NCBI GenBank assembly: GCA_021776655.1
Contig: JAJFFK010000046.1
Span: 1 to 42,061 of the forward strand
Length of the DNA: 42,061 nt
Direction of reading: 5' to 3'
DNA from: Henriciella sp.
GTDB lineage: Bacteria > Pseudomonadota > Alphaproteobacteria > Caulobacterales > Hyphomonadaceae
The notes beneath the pieces were generated by a model that saw only the letters and a program-made list of their open reading frames with translations, ran no database searches and was not told the DNA's origin. Shown here in pieces: positions 26,277 through 35,506 of the stretch; within the stretch, counting starts at the first letter, position 1, and every line of letters begins with the position of its first letter. Both the position numbers and the translations under genes were made by a program.

Positions 26277-26825
26277 TTACGCGTTTTTAGGTTTCCGTGC
26301 ACGCGCTCTACAGGCCTCAACTCGCGCGATAAGATGCGCAAATGAGTCGGGTAACTCGGGTGAAACAAGGTCCAAGCCGATCGCGTCCACCATCTCTTGC
26401 GGGCGTACTTTTGATTTGTCGCGGGCCGCAAATTTGGCGATCACTTGCACTTCGGCATGTTCAGTTTCTCCGCGTATGAATTTGTGCGAGAGGCAGACAT
26501 AAGCATCTGTCCACGCTACTATTTTTGTCACAAGTTCAAACTTTTCAGGCATCGAAAGCATACGTGAAATGACCATCGATTGTCCACATATAACCGGGAT
26601 CCAACCGCGCTTGCGCAGGACTGGCCAACTGCCAATACGGATGATGTGATTGATGGTGCCAAGATCAGAGAATGACAGATAACGGCTATTGGTCATATGC
26701 GCGAACATGTCTTGGTCCAAGAGCCAGACGCGATAGGTCAACCGCGTCTCATTCAGGAGGATAATTCGCTGTTTGGAAAGAAGGGCTCGGATGAATACAA
26801 CTATAAGGCGAGCAAACAGATTCAT
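26277..26825 (-). CDS. Thioesterase-like protein (4HBT_2 / THEM6-like)
   Basis: Encodes 182 residues. An N-terminal hydrophobic stretch (LFARLIVVFIRALL) may anchor it to the membrane. Then comes the hotdog-fold start LTYRVWLLDQDMFAHMTNSRYLSFSDLG, typical of the THEM6/4HBT_2 group of acyl-CoA thioesterase-like proteins. Middle strands (GWIPVICGQSMVISRML, and FELVTKIVAWTDAYVCLSHKF) fit. The group contains both hydrolases and proteins of unknown activity, so substrate is open. It reads leftward toward the small hypothetical gene. The gene stands in an area without obvious lipid pathway neighbours. Confidence 0.82.
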   Translation of the reverse strand: MNLFARLIVVFIRALLSKQRIILLNETRLTYRVWLLDQDMFAHMTNSRYLSFSDLGTINHIIRIGSWPVLRKRGWIPVICGQSMVISRMLSMPEKFELVTKIVAWTDAYVCLSHKFIRGETEHAEVQVIAKFAARDKSKVRPQEMVDAIGLDLVSPELPDSFAHLIARVEACRARARKPKNA

Positions 26826-27071
26826 TAAAATACTCCCCCGTTAGGCGAATGTGCGTGACCGTCTGAATTGGGCCGGTGATCAATCATATAGGTCGCCATG
26901 CGTGAGGTTGAAAAGTAGAGCGAGTGGGCGGCTGTGCGCAAGATGTGTAATGGTTATTGCGAATACCTAAAGTTCGGTTCTAACAGGTTGGCGTATGTTA
27001 AGCCTGCTTTGTGAGCCTTTCGCAATGGTGAATCTTTATTTTTTGAGCCTGGTTCATAGAGACCCAATTGC

Positions 27072-27860
27072 TCAGGTGGCGCGCCAGTACTTGTCTAGCT
27101 CTGCAGCAATCGCGAACGCCTTCTTTGCACCGGATCCAGATACTCGCAATCCGATCATTGCTGAGCCTTGCAAAGCGGATGGATCAGCTTCGTGTCGGCT
27201 CCAGCGACTACCGGCGACAAAGCCTTCGTCCAGTTCAGACAGAAACGCCCCGAATTCCTCCTCGCGACCGTCGGCGAAGAGGGGCAACCAAATCAAAAAT
27301 TGCGCACTCGGCCAGCGTCGCATCGCACGCGGTAGCCAATTGGCGAGAGCGTCCATATCGTCCATTGTTTCATAGCTAGGATCGAGCAAGACCAGCATCC
27401 GTTCCCCGCGCCGAGCTTGCAGCCGCAACGCCCCAGAATAACCGTCAGCCTTCTTGATTTGTACGCGGTTATTTTGGCCAAGTGCATCGGTTAGCGCGCT
27501 ATACTCAGCGGGATGCTTTTCAAAAAAGGCAAACCGTGCCTGCTTGTGCAGCACTTGTACGGCCAGGGCGGGCGAACCGGGATAGGCTTGCGGCCCGGCG
27601 TTCTGAACATGCTGGAGCCAGGGTTGTAGCGCGCGCGGCGCTTGCGCTGACTTTGGCATGGCCAGGACACCTTTACTGGCTTCACCGGTTTTCCGTGATT
27701 GGGCACTGGTTAAATCATAGAGGCCGCGCGCCGCATGCGTTTCGAGATAAAGAAGCGGTGACGCCTCAGCGCTCGCCGCCTGCAAAACGGCATGCAGAAC
27801 CGCGTGTTTCAGGACGTCGGCCTGATTTCCGGCATGATAGCCATGTTGATACGAGAGCAA
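27072..27860 (-). CDS. rlmJ: 23S rRNA (adenine(2030)-N6)-methyltransferase RlmJ
   Basis: Encodes 262 residues, slightly shorter than the E. coli enzyme (280). The opening MLSYQHGYHAGNQADVLKHAVL is the RlmJ hallmark, followed by LLYLETHAARGLYDL (SAM-binding motif I region) and the catalytic LLDPSYE (D/N-PPY-type motif IV). RlmJ modifies A2030 of 23S rRNA before ribosome assembly. It starts three bases after the M28 peptidase stop, so the two may be cotranscribed, although no functional link is known. C-terminal residues (IGLRVSGSGAKKAF) are normal. Confidence 0.93.
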   Translation of the reverse strand: MLSYQHGYHAGNQADVLKHAVLHAVLQAASAEASPLLYLETHAARGLYDLTSAQSRKTGEASKGVLAMPKSAQAPRALQPWLQHVQNAGPQAYPGSPALAVQVLHKQARFAFFEKHPAEYSALTDALGQNNRVQIKKADGYSGALRLQARRGERMLVLLDPSYETMDDMDALANWLPRAMRRWPSAQFLIWLPLFADGREEEFGAFLSELDEGFVAGSRWSRHEADPSALQGSAMIGLRVSGSGAKKAFAIAAELDKYWRAT

Positions 27861-27863
27861 GGC

Positions 27864-29621
27864 CTAGTCGCTCCCTACTAGAGAGGCTTGTCGGATCGCC
27901 TCGAACTCATTGCCCGGATACCAGGTCGGCCAATCGGCGGAATCGACGATATCGCGGCCAATCGTATACAGCGCTGTGATGTCTTGCTGCATGCCTGAAA
28001 GGTCCCAGTCTTCTGAATATTCGTCTGACGGCTTGTGATAATCTTGGCTGGTATATGCTTCAGCGATCGCGCGTCCAGCGGCGACACCGCCTTCAAGCAT
28101 GTCGATACCGCCATCAGCGTACAGCATCGGCACGCCTTTTTTGGCGAATGACACATGGTCAGAGCGATAGAAGTAGCCTGCTTGAGGGTTTTGATCTGGC
28201 ACGACGACGCGATCTTGCGTTTCAAGATAGGCTTTCAAACGATCTTCAAGCTCCGAAGCCCCATAGCCAACGACAAGCATGTCGTGGGTCGGGCCGATGG
28301 GGAGCATCCCATCCATGTTAATTCCGGCAACGATTCGACTTAGAGGCACGGTTGGGTTTTCAGCGTAATAGGCTGATCCCAACAGGCCGGACTCTTCCAA
28401 GGTCACGGCGACAAACAAGGTTGAGCGATCATGCTCTTCAGATGCCATGGCTTCGGCAATTTCCAATAGGGCCGATGTCCCAGTCGCGTTGTCGACTGCG
28501 CCATTGAAGATGTTGTCGCGGTAAAAATCTTGCCCAGTGTCGATGTCCTGATCTTCGGCCTTCTTGCCGAGATGCTCCCAATGCGCCGTATACAGCATGT
28601 ATTCGTCCGGCGTGGTGGCGCCCGGTGCGACGCCAATGACATTGCGAGACTGCGTCGTGCTGACCGTCTGGACAATCTTGCCGCTGGCCGTCAGGCCGCC
28701 CATGTCGACCGGTGTGAACCCAACTTGCTTGGCGGCAATTTTCATCGCGGAAAAATCAAGACCACCTTCCGAAAATAGGGCGCGGGCCGTTTCTTCGGTG
28801 ATCCACGCTTCATACTGAGTGCGCTCACGGCCGCCATCGACCCGCACAAGATCGGCCTGTGCCCCAGACCATGAATTGGCCACCACATCCCAGCCATAAG
28901 AGGCAGGGGCAGTTTCGTGCACGATGATCGCGCCGGTGGCACCTTGGCGTGCGGCTTCTTCGTATTTGTATGTCCAGCGCCCGTAATAGGTCATCGACTT
29001 GCCTTTGAAGAGTTCGTCTTCACGGGCATAGCCGGGATCATTGACCAGCATGACAACCGTTTTTCCTTTGACATCCAGGCCAGCATAATCGTCCCAGCCA
29101 TATTCAGGGGCGACAATGCCATAACCAATAAAAACCAATTCAGAAGCAGCAAAATCCAGCTGCGCCAGAGTTTGCTGCTTGGTCCACATGACCGCCGTTT
29201 CTTTCAGCGCCATTGGGAAGTCATCGCCTGACGCGCCGCCGGTGAATAACAGCGAAGAGGCGGCTTCATCCAGTGTCTGTTCAATCATCCCAACCGTTTG
29301 GAACCATGTGCCATTCTCGCCAGCTGGCTCAAGCCCAACCCGCGCCATTTCAGCCGCCACCCAATCGGCGGCTTTCTCGCCATTCTCAGACGCCGCACCG
29401 CGCCCTTCAAACGCATCATCCGCCAGGATCGCAACGCGCGCGCCAAGGTCTGCGGCGGTAATCTCGCTGGTCGTCGTCTCAGGCAAGGGCAATAAGAGAT
29501 CAGGGCCTGCCGGTGCCTCAAGGGTTGGCGGTGGGGTCGCGGGGACATTTGGCGTGACCGTCTCAGACGAGCAAGCCACCAAAAGAGCCAGACCTGACGT
29601 GGCCATAATTATGCGCAGCAT
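27864..29621 (-). CDS. M28-family zinc aminopeptidase, predicted lipoprotein
   Basis: Encodes 585 residues from the ATG at 29621 with AGGAGG upstream; a longer frame to 29663 lacks such a site. The signal sequence ends in LLVAC, so Cys17 is probably lipidated and the protein faces the periplasm or outside. A protease-associated domain lies in the middle (YAGLDVKGKTVVMLVNDPG, GATGAIIVHE). The M28 zinc site follows: YTAHWEHLG, NGAVDNATGTSALLEI, TLEESGLLGS, INMDG and YRSDHVSFAKKG supply the usual His, Asp, Glu, Asp, His ligands. One position reads HWEH where many have HxDHxG-like, so ligand identity at that first strand deserves care. Probably degrades peptides for nutrition. Confidence 0.92.
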   Translation of the reverse strand: MLRIIMATSGLALLVACSSETVTPNVPATPPPTLEAPAGPDLLLPLPETTTSEITAADLGARVAILADDAFEGRGAASENGEKAADWVAAEMARVGLEPAGENGTWFQTVGMIEQTLDEAASSLLFTGGASGDDFPMALKETAVMWTKQQTLAQLDFAASELVFIGYGIVAPEYGWDDYAGLDVKGKTVVMLVNDPGYAREDELFKGKSMTYYGRWTYKYEEAARQGATGAIIVHETAPASYGWDVVANSWSGAQADLVRVDGGRERTQYEAWITEETARALFSEGGLDFSAMKIAAKQVGFTPVDMGGLTASGKIVQTVSTTQSRNVIGVAPGATTPDEYMLYTAHWEHLGKKAEDQDIDTGQDFYRDNIFNGAVDNATGTSALLEIAEAMASEEHDRSTLFVAVTLEESGLLGSAYYAENPTVPLSRIVAGINMDGMLPIGPTHDMLVVGYGASELEDRLKAYLETQDRVVVPDQNPQAGYFYRSDHVSFAKKGVPMLYADGGIDMLEGGVAAGRAIAEAYTSQDYHKPSDEYSEDWDLSGMQQDITALYTIGRDIVDSADWPTWYPGNEFEAIRQASLVGSD

Positions 29622-29783
29622 TTCGGCGCCTCCTGTCAAAAATATATAGCCCGTGTCTGACACAAGCCGGGCGACGCGACAAGAAACGCGATGCTTGGGA
29701 ATTGGCTATGGGTCCTTGCGAGACGGAGATCACATTTTTGTGCACCTCTTGGCACCGCGCCACTGATCTCACACATAGGGCAA

Positions 29784-30371
29784 ATGTCCGATGAATTCGA
29801 TCGATTGAGCACTGAAATTCGCGCTTGCCAATTGTGCAAGGCCGACATGGAACGTGCGCCAAACCCAATCCTGCAAGTCTCAGCTACAGCCCGCATTCTT
29901 GTCGCGGGGCAAGCCCCCGGAAACCTTGCGGATCTGTCTGGCAAACCTTTTACCGATCCATCAGGTGTACGCCTGCGCGCCTGGATGGGGGTGAGTGAAG
30001 CGGAGTTCTACGATGCCAGCCGCATCGCCATCGTTCCAATGGGGTTTTGTTTTCCTGGATATGACAAGACTGGCGGCGATATTCCACCGATGAGGCGGTG
30101 CGCCGCCACGTGGCGCGAGCGTTTACTGGCTGCAATGCCGAATATCGAGCTGACGCTGCTGATCGGCGGATATGCGCAAAAGTGGCACTTGCAGGGGCGG
30201 GCAGAGAAAAGCCTGCGCGCGACAGTCGCCAAGTGGACAGAGTTTGAAAGTGAGGGTACGTTCACAACTCCTCACCCAAGTTGGCGGAATAACGCATGGA
30301 TAAAGAACAACCCGTGGTTCGAGCAGGATCTATTACCCGTGTTGCAAAAGCGAGTGCGGGCATTGTTGTAG
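29784..30371 (+). CDS. Uracil-DNA glycosylase superfamily protein
   Basis: Encodes 195 residues from the ATG at 29784. The superfamily motif GQAPGNLADLSGKPFTDPSG resembles motif 1 of family 4/5 uracil-DNA glycosylases, and FTTPHPSWRNNAW resembles the HPS-containing DNA-intercalation loop. Cysteines lie in ACQLC, GFCFPG and RRCAATW, a pattern compatible with the [4Fe-4S] cluster of those families, though this is inference. The expected role is removal of uracil or another damaged base from DNA. Its 3' end overlaps the downstream hydrolase by 76 bases. Subfamily differs from standard UdgA, so true activity is unproven. Confidence 0.82.
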   Translation: MSDEFDRLSTEIRACQLCKADMERAPNPILQVSATARILVAGQAPGNLADLSGKPFTDPSGVRLRAWMGVSEAEFYDASRIAIVPMGFCFPGYDKTGGDIPPMRRCAATWRERLLAAMPNIELTLLIGGYAQKWHLQGRAEKSLRATVAKWTEFESEGTFTTPHPSWRNNAWIKNNPWFEQDLLPVLQKRVRALL

Positions 30372-31345
30372 GCCTTGCCGCTGGCGTGACCTTGCTGGCT
30401 GCGTGTGTGACACCAATGACACTTTCAGCCCTGACACCGGAGGTTTCCCCGATGCCGCGATTTGAACCAGACGCAAACCTGTTCGTCAGTTTTGACGGGG
30501 CTGAACTCGGTCTGACGGTCTGGCCCGGCGCTGATGAACCTGATATTGTAATCGTCGGCATACATGGCATGAATGACTATGCCGGGGCGTTCCACATGGC
30601 CGCGCCATATTGGGCCCAGCGGGGTGTCACCACATATGCCTATGACCAACGCGGGTTTGGGCGTTCGGTTGGCCGGGGTGACTGGCCGGATGAGGAGCTG
30701 ATGCGCGAGGATTTCCGCACAGCTGTTCGTCTTGCAAGGGTGGCACATCCTGATGCGACGCTGGCTGTGGTCGGCATATCCATGGGCGGCGCGATGACGA
30801 TGACAGCGTTCAGTTCTGATCGCCCACCAGAAGGGGTTGATCGACTGGTTTTGAGCGGCCCCGGCCTGCGCGGTTGGGGGACGATGCCGCTGGTTCAGCG
30901 TGCGGCGCTCTGGACCTCGGTACGGGTGCGGCCCGCCTGGGTTGTGGTGCCGCCGAAATTTGTGAAGATTGAACCGAGCGACAATGTTGAGATGTTACGG
31001 CGAACCTGGGCCGATCCAAACATGTTGCGTAACAACAAGATTACGCAAGTTCATGGCGTTGTGACGCTGATGGAGAACGCCCATAAGGCGGCGGCATCTC
31101 TGCCGGATGATGTTCCGACACTGCTGACCTATGGCGGCAGAGACATCGTGATACCGCCAAAGGGGATGAACAGAACGACGAAAACCCTGCCGCCGCATAT
31201 CCGGACCGCCTACTATCCTGATGGCTACCATATGCTGCTGCGCGACCTTCAAGCGGAAACTGTGTTTGAAGATGTCTTGGCTTTTCTGCAAGATGCCGAG
31301 GCGGCTTTGCCGAGCGGTGTAAGTGAAGTCCCTGGGCGCGATTGA
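30296..31345 (+). CDS. Alpha/beta hydrolase (lysophospholipase-like), predicted lipoprotein
   Basis: Encodes 349 residues. A basic N-terminus and hydrophobic segment end in LLAAC (Cys37), a lipobox. The hydrolase fold follows: oxyanion IHGMNDY, YAYDQRGFGRS, nucleophile Ser162 in GISMGG, then YGGRDIVIPP (acid) and YPDGYHMLLRD (histidine). This matches the Hydrolase_4/serine aminopeptidase S33 lysophospholipase group. The substrate is probably a lipid or ester in the envelope. The ATG at 30296 gives a 76-base overlap with the UDG-family gene; starting later would remove the basic part of the leader, so I keep it. The dehydrogenase gene follows after 65 bases. Confidence 0.88.
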   Translation: MDKEQPVVRAGSITRVAKASAGIVVGLAAGVTLLAACVTPMTLSALTPEVSPMPRFEPDANLFVSFDGAELGLTVWPGADEPDIVIVGIHGMNDYAGAFHMAAPYWAQRGVTTYAYDQRGFGRSVGRGDWPDEELMREDFRTAVRLARVAHPDATLAVVGISMGGAMTMTAFSSDRPPEGVDRLVLSGPGLRGWGTMPLVQRAALWTSVRVRPAWVVVPPKFVKIEPSDNVEMLRRTWADPNMLRNNKITQVHGVVTLMENAHKAAASLPDDVPTLLTYGGRDIVIPPKGMNRTTKTLPPHIRTAYYPDGYHMLLRDLQAETVFEDVLAFLQDAEAALPSGVSEVPGRD

Positions 31346-31410
31346 CGCTGCGAATACAGGCGTTACACCGCGCGGATTGTTTCACCTGCAACCTTTGTGC
31401 GGATTTTTGC

Positions 31411-32454
31411 ATGTTTGATCTTGCTTCATTTGACGACCATGAGGGCGTTCATTTCTTCCATGATGGAGATAGTGGCCTGCGCTGTGTGATCGCTGTTCAC
31501 TCCACCGTGCTTGGGCCGTCTGCAGGTGGCTGCCGGATGTGGGACTATGCCACTGGCGCTGAAATGGTCACCGATGTGCTGCGTCTGTCACAGGGCATGA
31601 GTTACAAGAATGCGATGGCAGGCTTGGAACTTGGCGGCGGCAAGGCGGTGATTTGGGGCAATTCCAAGACGGATAAAAGCGAAGCCCTGTTTCGGGCATT
31701 TGGCCGCGCGGTGGAAAGCCTGCAAGGCAAGTATTATACGGCGGAAGATGTCGGTATCGATACCGCTGATATCGAGATTGCGGCGCAGGAAACCTCGTAT
31801 GCAGCCGGATTGACCAGCGGCGGCGCGGCGAGTGGTGACCCATCACCGATCACCGCGCTGGGTGTCTTTCGTGGCATCAAGGCGACGGCGATGCGTGCGT
31901 TTGGCACCGATGATCTCAACGGGCGGACAGTTGCCGTGCAAGGCGTCGGCTCGGTCGGCGGACATGTTTGCCAGTACCTGGCTGAAGCCGGGGCGAACCT
32001 GGTTGTCTGCGATGTTGATGAGACTGCGTTGGCGGTTGTGTCACAGCGCGACAGCGCGACCATCGCGGCGGTCAATGATATCTATGATGTTGAGGCCGAT
32101 ATCTTCTCGCCCAACGCCCTCGGCGCGATTATCAATCCCGACACGTTGAAACGGCTCAAAGTCAAAGTCATTGCTGGCGGTGCCAATAATCAGCTCAAGA
32201 CGCCCGAAATGGGCGCAATGGTCCGCGATGCGGGTATTCTGTACGCGCCCGATTACGTCATTAATGGCGCGGGTATCATCAATGTCGCCGCCGAAATTTC
32301 CGGCACATATTCGCGCGAATGGGTTGATGCTAAAATGGATATTCTGATCGAGACCCTCGGTCAGGTTCTCGACGAGGCGTTGGAAACCGGGGGCGCTACG
32401 AACATTGTCGCGGACCGGATTGCAAAAGCACGGATTGAGGCGGCGCGCGCTTAG
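31411..32454 (+). CDS. Leucine/amino acid dehydrogenase (Glu/Leu/Phe/Val family)
   Basis: Encodes 347 residues from the ATG at 31411; the frame extends to a TTG at 31342 but adds a cysteine-rich stretch foreign to the family. It oxidatively deaminates branched-chain or related amino acids with NAD. Catalytic features: GPSAGGCRMWDY, SYKNAMAGLELGGGKAVI (two lysines), YYTAEDVGID, then the Rossmann fold VAVQGVGSVGGHVCQYL and IAGGANNQL, APDYVINGAG. Length fits leucine dehydrogenase rather than glutamate dehydrogenase. Its end overlaps the metC end by four bases in convergent orientation. Substrate preference is inferred. Confidence 0.9.
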   Translation: MFDLASFDDHEGVHFFHDGDSGLRCVIAVHSTVLGPSAGGCRMWDYATGAEMVTDVLRLSQGMSYKNAMAGLELGGGKAVIWGNSKTDKSEALFRAFGRAVESLQGKYYTAEDVGIDTADIEIAAQETSYAAGLTSGGAASGDPSPITALGVFRGIKATAMRAFGTDDLNGRTVAVQGVGSVGGHVCQYLAEAGANLVVCDVDETALAVVSQRDSATIAAVNDIYDVEADIFSPNALGAIINPDTLKRLKVKVIAGGANNQLKTPEMGAMVRDAGILYAPDYVINGAGIINVAAEISGTYSREWVDAKMDILIETLGQVLDEALETGGATNIVADRIAKARIEAARA

Positions 32455-33605
32455 TCGGCAGCCGCCATTGCTGCAAAGGCCTGTTCGAGGTCGGTTATGA
32501 GATCGTCGGCGTCTTCCAGCCCTACGTGAACGCGTAAAATTGGACCGGGGCGATTGTGGATGGGGTCGGTTTTCATTCGGTTCAACTGATCGCAACACGG
32601 GATGAGCAGGCTTTCATACCCGCCCCAGGAAAAGCCCATCGCGAAGAGTTTCATCGCCTCAAGAAAAGCGTCCAGTTTGGTTTCGCTAACCTTGTTCAGA
32701 ATAACACCAAACAGGCCATTTGCGCCGGAAAAATCTCGTTTCCAGAGGGCGTGCTCAGGGTGTGACTCAAATCCGGGGTGCAGGACGCTTGCAACCTCCG
32801 GTCGTTCCGACAGCCAATTGGCAACGCGGTAACCAGTGGCCTCGTGCTGTTTCAGGCGCGTATGCAGCGTACGTAGACCGCGCAAGGCGGTGTAGGCATC
32901 ATCGGGCCCGAGCGATATGCCCCAGTCTTCAGAGCAGGCCGCGATTTTGGTCGCAAGCTTGTCGGAATTGGTCATCACAGCGCCGCCCATCGCATCGGCG
33001 TGTCCGACGGCATATTTGGTCAGCGCTTGAATGGAGATATCGACGCCAAGATCGAGAGGGCGGTGGTAGACACCTGCGCCCCACGTGTTGTCCATAAGCG
33101 TGATCAAGCCATGGCGTTGGGCCAGCTCAACGATGGCGGGCGTATCGCAAATATCAAAGGTCAGAGAGCCCGGTGATTCAAGCAATATCACTTTTGTCTC
33201 TGAGGTGATTAAGCCCTCAAGATCAGCGCTATGGGTTGGACTGAACCGAGTGGATTTGACGCCCATCGCAGCAAGGCGGCGCGTACAAAAGCGCCGTGTC
33301 GGCCCATATATGCTATCTGCAATCAGGATGTGGTCACCCGCCTTGAGGACTGCACCAATGGCCAAGGCGCAGGCCTGCAATCCATTTGCGGCCAGCCGGG
33401 TGTGCTTGGCGTTCTCAAGTGCACACATCGCCGCTTCAAGTTCGCGATGAACCGTCAGGCCCATGCGGCCATAAACCTTGCCATCACCATACAAGTCCTG
33501 CCGGTTTGAGATCAGTAGTGTCGAGCCACGCTCTACGGCCGGGTTGACGGTGTTGCGCGGGCCACGTCCGGCCTTGGTGTGGATGATGTGGGTGCTATCT
33601 TTCAT
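32451..33605 (-). CDS. metC: Cystathionine beta-lyase (PLP, Cys/Met metabolism family)
   Basis: Encodes 384 residues of the Cys/Met metabolism PLP enzymes. The PLP lysine is in SIQALTKYAVGHADAMGG; the LMDNTWGAGVYHRPLDLG strand binds the cofactor. FAMGFSWGGYESLLIPC near the C-terminus is typical of MetC-type cystathionine beta-lyases rather than gamma-synthases. It converts cystathionine to homocysteine, pyruvate and ammonia. The start overlaps the sseA stop by four bases, giving a cysK-sseA-metC operon. Some relatives act as general C-S lyases, so specificity is likely but not certain. Confidence 0.9.
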   Translation of the reverse strand: MKDSTHIIHTKAGRGPRNTVNPAVERGSTLLISNRQDLYGDGKVYGRMGLTVHRELEAAMCALENAKHTRLAANGLQACALAIGAVLKAGDHILIADSIYGPTRRFCTRRLAAMGVKSTRFSPTHSADLEGLITSETKVILLESPGSLTFDICDTPAIVELAQRHGLITLMDNTWGAGVYHRPLDLGVDISIQALTKYAVGHADAMGGAVMTNSDKLATKIAACSEDWGISLGPDDAYTALRGLRTLHTRLKQHEATGYRVANWLSERPEVASVLHPGFESHPEHALWKRDFSGANGLFGVILNKVSETKLDAFLEAMKLFAMGFSWGGYESLLIPCCDQLNRMKTDPIHNRPGPILRVHVGLEDADDLITDLEQAFAAMAAAD

Positions 33606-34444
33606 GAGGTCGCAATCGGATTATCACAATTGGCAGCCCACTCGCTCCATGATCCGTCGTAAATCGCGGTATCCCAATTGCCGAGGCGCGCGAGAGCAAG
33701 GGCAATGATTGCGGCTGACACGCCCGATCCACATGTCGCGGTGACTGGCCCGCTGACATATGGCTCTAGCAGCTCTTGCAAGTCATCAACCGACTTCATG
33801 GTTGCATCTTCGTTTAACAGGCTTGAGGCTGGGACGCAGAAGCTATCGGGGATGTGCCCAGATCGGAGATCTGCGCGCGGCTCTGGCGCGCTACCATCAA
33901 AGCGGCCCGGCGCGCGGGCGTCGAGAACTTTCGCTGTTTGCGCCGCAATATTATCGTGCATTTGCCTCATATCACGAACCAGATCGGTGCGCTTGCGGGC
34001 AGTATAGTGTCGCTCGATCGGCGTTGGTGCCAGATCTTCAATCTCACCACCTGCGGCTTGCCACGCTGCCAGTCCACCATCAAGGACTTTGATATCGCTA
34101 TGCCCCATCACCCGAAACATCCACCACGCGCGGGCTGAGGCAAAAAATCCGTTATGGTCATATATGACAAGCCTATGGCCATCACCGAGGCCCAGTTTCC
34201 TAACGCGCGACGAGAACAAGGTTGCGTCGGGCAGCATATGTGGCAGGTCGCTGGCCTGATCCGAAATCGTATCAATATTGAAGAATACAGCGCCTGGAAT
34301 GTGCGCTTGAGTATAGCCCTCCAAACCCGTTTTGCGGCCGGACAGAAATGGCGGAACCCAGCTTGCGTCAACCATCCGGAGGTCAGGCGCGTTGATGTTC
34401 TCTTTCAACCATTCAGCGGTTACGAGTGGGTCGCCAGATTCCAT
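33602..34444 (-). CDS. sseA: 3-mercaptopyruvate sulfurtransferase (tandem rhodanese)
   Basis: Encodes 280 residues in two rhodanese domains. The N-terminal domain (MVDASWVPPFLSGRKTGLEGY, HIPGAVFF) lacks a catalytic cysteine. The C-terminal one carries Cys238 in ATCGSGVSAA, the CGSGVTA-type loop of mercaptopyruvate sulfurtransferases rather than the CRKG loop of thiosulfate rhodaneses. It moves sulfur from 3-mercaptopyruvate to thiol or cyanide acceptors and may give H2S or persulfide. It starts four bases after cysK and overlaps metC by four, so all three act in sulfur amino acid use. Confidence 0.92.
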   Translation of the reverse strand: MESGDPLVTAEWLKENINAPDLRMVDASWVPPFLSGRKTGLEGYTQAHIPGAVFFNIDTISDQASDLPHMLPDATLFSSRVRKLGLGDGHRLVIYDHNGFFASARAWWMFRVMGHSDIKVLDGGLAAWQAAGGEIEDLAPTPIERHYTARKRTDLVRDMRQMHDNIAAQTAKVLDARAPGRFDGSAPEPRADLRSGHIPDSFCVPASSLLNEDATMKSVDDLQELLEPYVSGPVTATCGSGVSAAIIALALARLGNWDTAIYDGSWSEWAANCDNPIATS

Positions 34445-34448
34445 AGAC

Positions 34449-35456
34449 TCAGCCTTCCATCCAACTTGCGACGGGCAAGTCCTTCGCCCGTAGGAATTCT
34501 GGATTGAACAGCTTGTCCTGATAGCGGTTTCCGTAGTCGCAGAGGATCGTCACAATCGTATGGCCCGGACCCAGATCCTTAGCCAGTTTGACTGCGCCGG
34601 CCATATTGATCCCTGACGATCCGCCGAGGCACAGGCCTTCATACTGAATCAAATCATATATCGTTTCGAGCGCTTCAGAATCGTCAACTCGATAAGCGTA
34701 ATCGACGTCGAAATCGACCAGGTTGCCAGTAATTCGGCCTTGCCCGATGCCTTCGGTCATTGACGTGCCTTCCGATTTCAGCTCGCCATTCTTGTAATAT
34801 TCGTACAGCGCGGCGCCGCCCGGATCGGCAATTCCGATCTTGACCTTGCTGCCACTGAGGTCGCGTAAAGCCGCTGCGGTGCCTGCAAGTGTTCCACCAG
34901 ACCCAACGGCGCAGATGAAGCCATCAATCTTGCCATTGGTTTGTTGCCAGATTTCCTGACCAGTCGTCTCATAATGGGCTTTACGGTTGGACGTGTTGTC
35001 GAACTGGTTGGCCCAGATCGCGCCGTTTGGTTCGCTCTCATTCAACTCTTCCGCCAAGCGTCCCGAATAGCGGGCATAGTGATTCGGGTTGGAATACGGG
35101 ACCGCGTCGACCTCAACCAGTTTCGCGCCGAAATTGCGGACAGCGTCTTTCTTTTCCTTGGATTGCGTGCGCGGCATGACGATGACGACTTTATAGCCGA
35201 GCGCTGCCCCAACCATAGCGAGACCAATACCAGTATTGCCCGCCGTACCCTCAACAATCGTACCGCCAGGCTTGAGGCTGCGATCGGCTTCGGCATCACG
35301 TACGATACCCAGAGCAGGGCGGTCTTTGACGGACTGGCCGGGATTGAGGAATTCGGCTTTTCCCAGAATTTCGCAACCAGTCGCATCGGACAAGCGGTTC
35401 AAGCGCAAAAGCGGTGTGTTGCCGATCAGGTCCAGGACGGAGGAGTGTATGGTCAT
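34449..35456 (-). CDS. cysK: Cysteine synthase A (O-acetylserine sulfhydrylase)
   Basis: Encodes 335 residues from the ATG at 35456; the longer frame to 35510 has no support. The PLP lysine is Lys44 in LNPGQSVKDRPA, and the PLP phosphate/substrate loop is EGTAGNTG (69-76). Later stretches VGSGGTLAGTA and CLGGSSGINMAG are standard. It makes cysteine from O-acetylserine and sulfide. It is the first gene of the operon with sseA and metC. Repeated CAACTG-type elements in the 175-base upstream region may be its regulatory sites. Compared with classical CysK it is slightly longer, which fits the YEYYKNGELKSEG insertion seen in some alphaproteobacteria. Confidence 0.93.
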   Translation of the reverse strand: MTIHSSVLDLIGNTPLLRLNRLSDATGCEILGKAEFLNPGQSVKDRPALGIVRDAEADRSLKPGGTIVEGTAGNTGIGLAMVGAALGYKVVIVMPRTQSKEKKDAVRNFGAKLVEVDAVPYSNPNHYARYSGRLAEELNESEPNGAIWANQFDNTSNRKAHYETTGQEIWQQTNGKIDGFICAVGSGGTLAGTAAALRDLSGSKVKIGIADPGGAALYEYYKNGELKSEGTSMTEGIGQGRITGNLVDFDVDYAYRVDDSEALETIYDLIQYEGLCLGGSSGINMAGAVKLAKDLGPGHTIVTILCDYGNRYQDKLFNPEFLRAKDLPVASWMEG

Positions 35457-35506
35457 GTTTAGCCTTATCTGTATCCGGCGCACGCTATGGCGAGCGCGGC
35501 CGCAAT

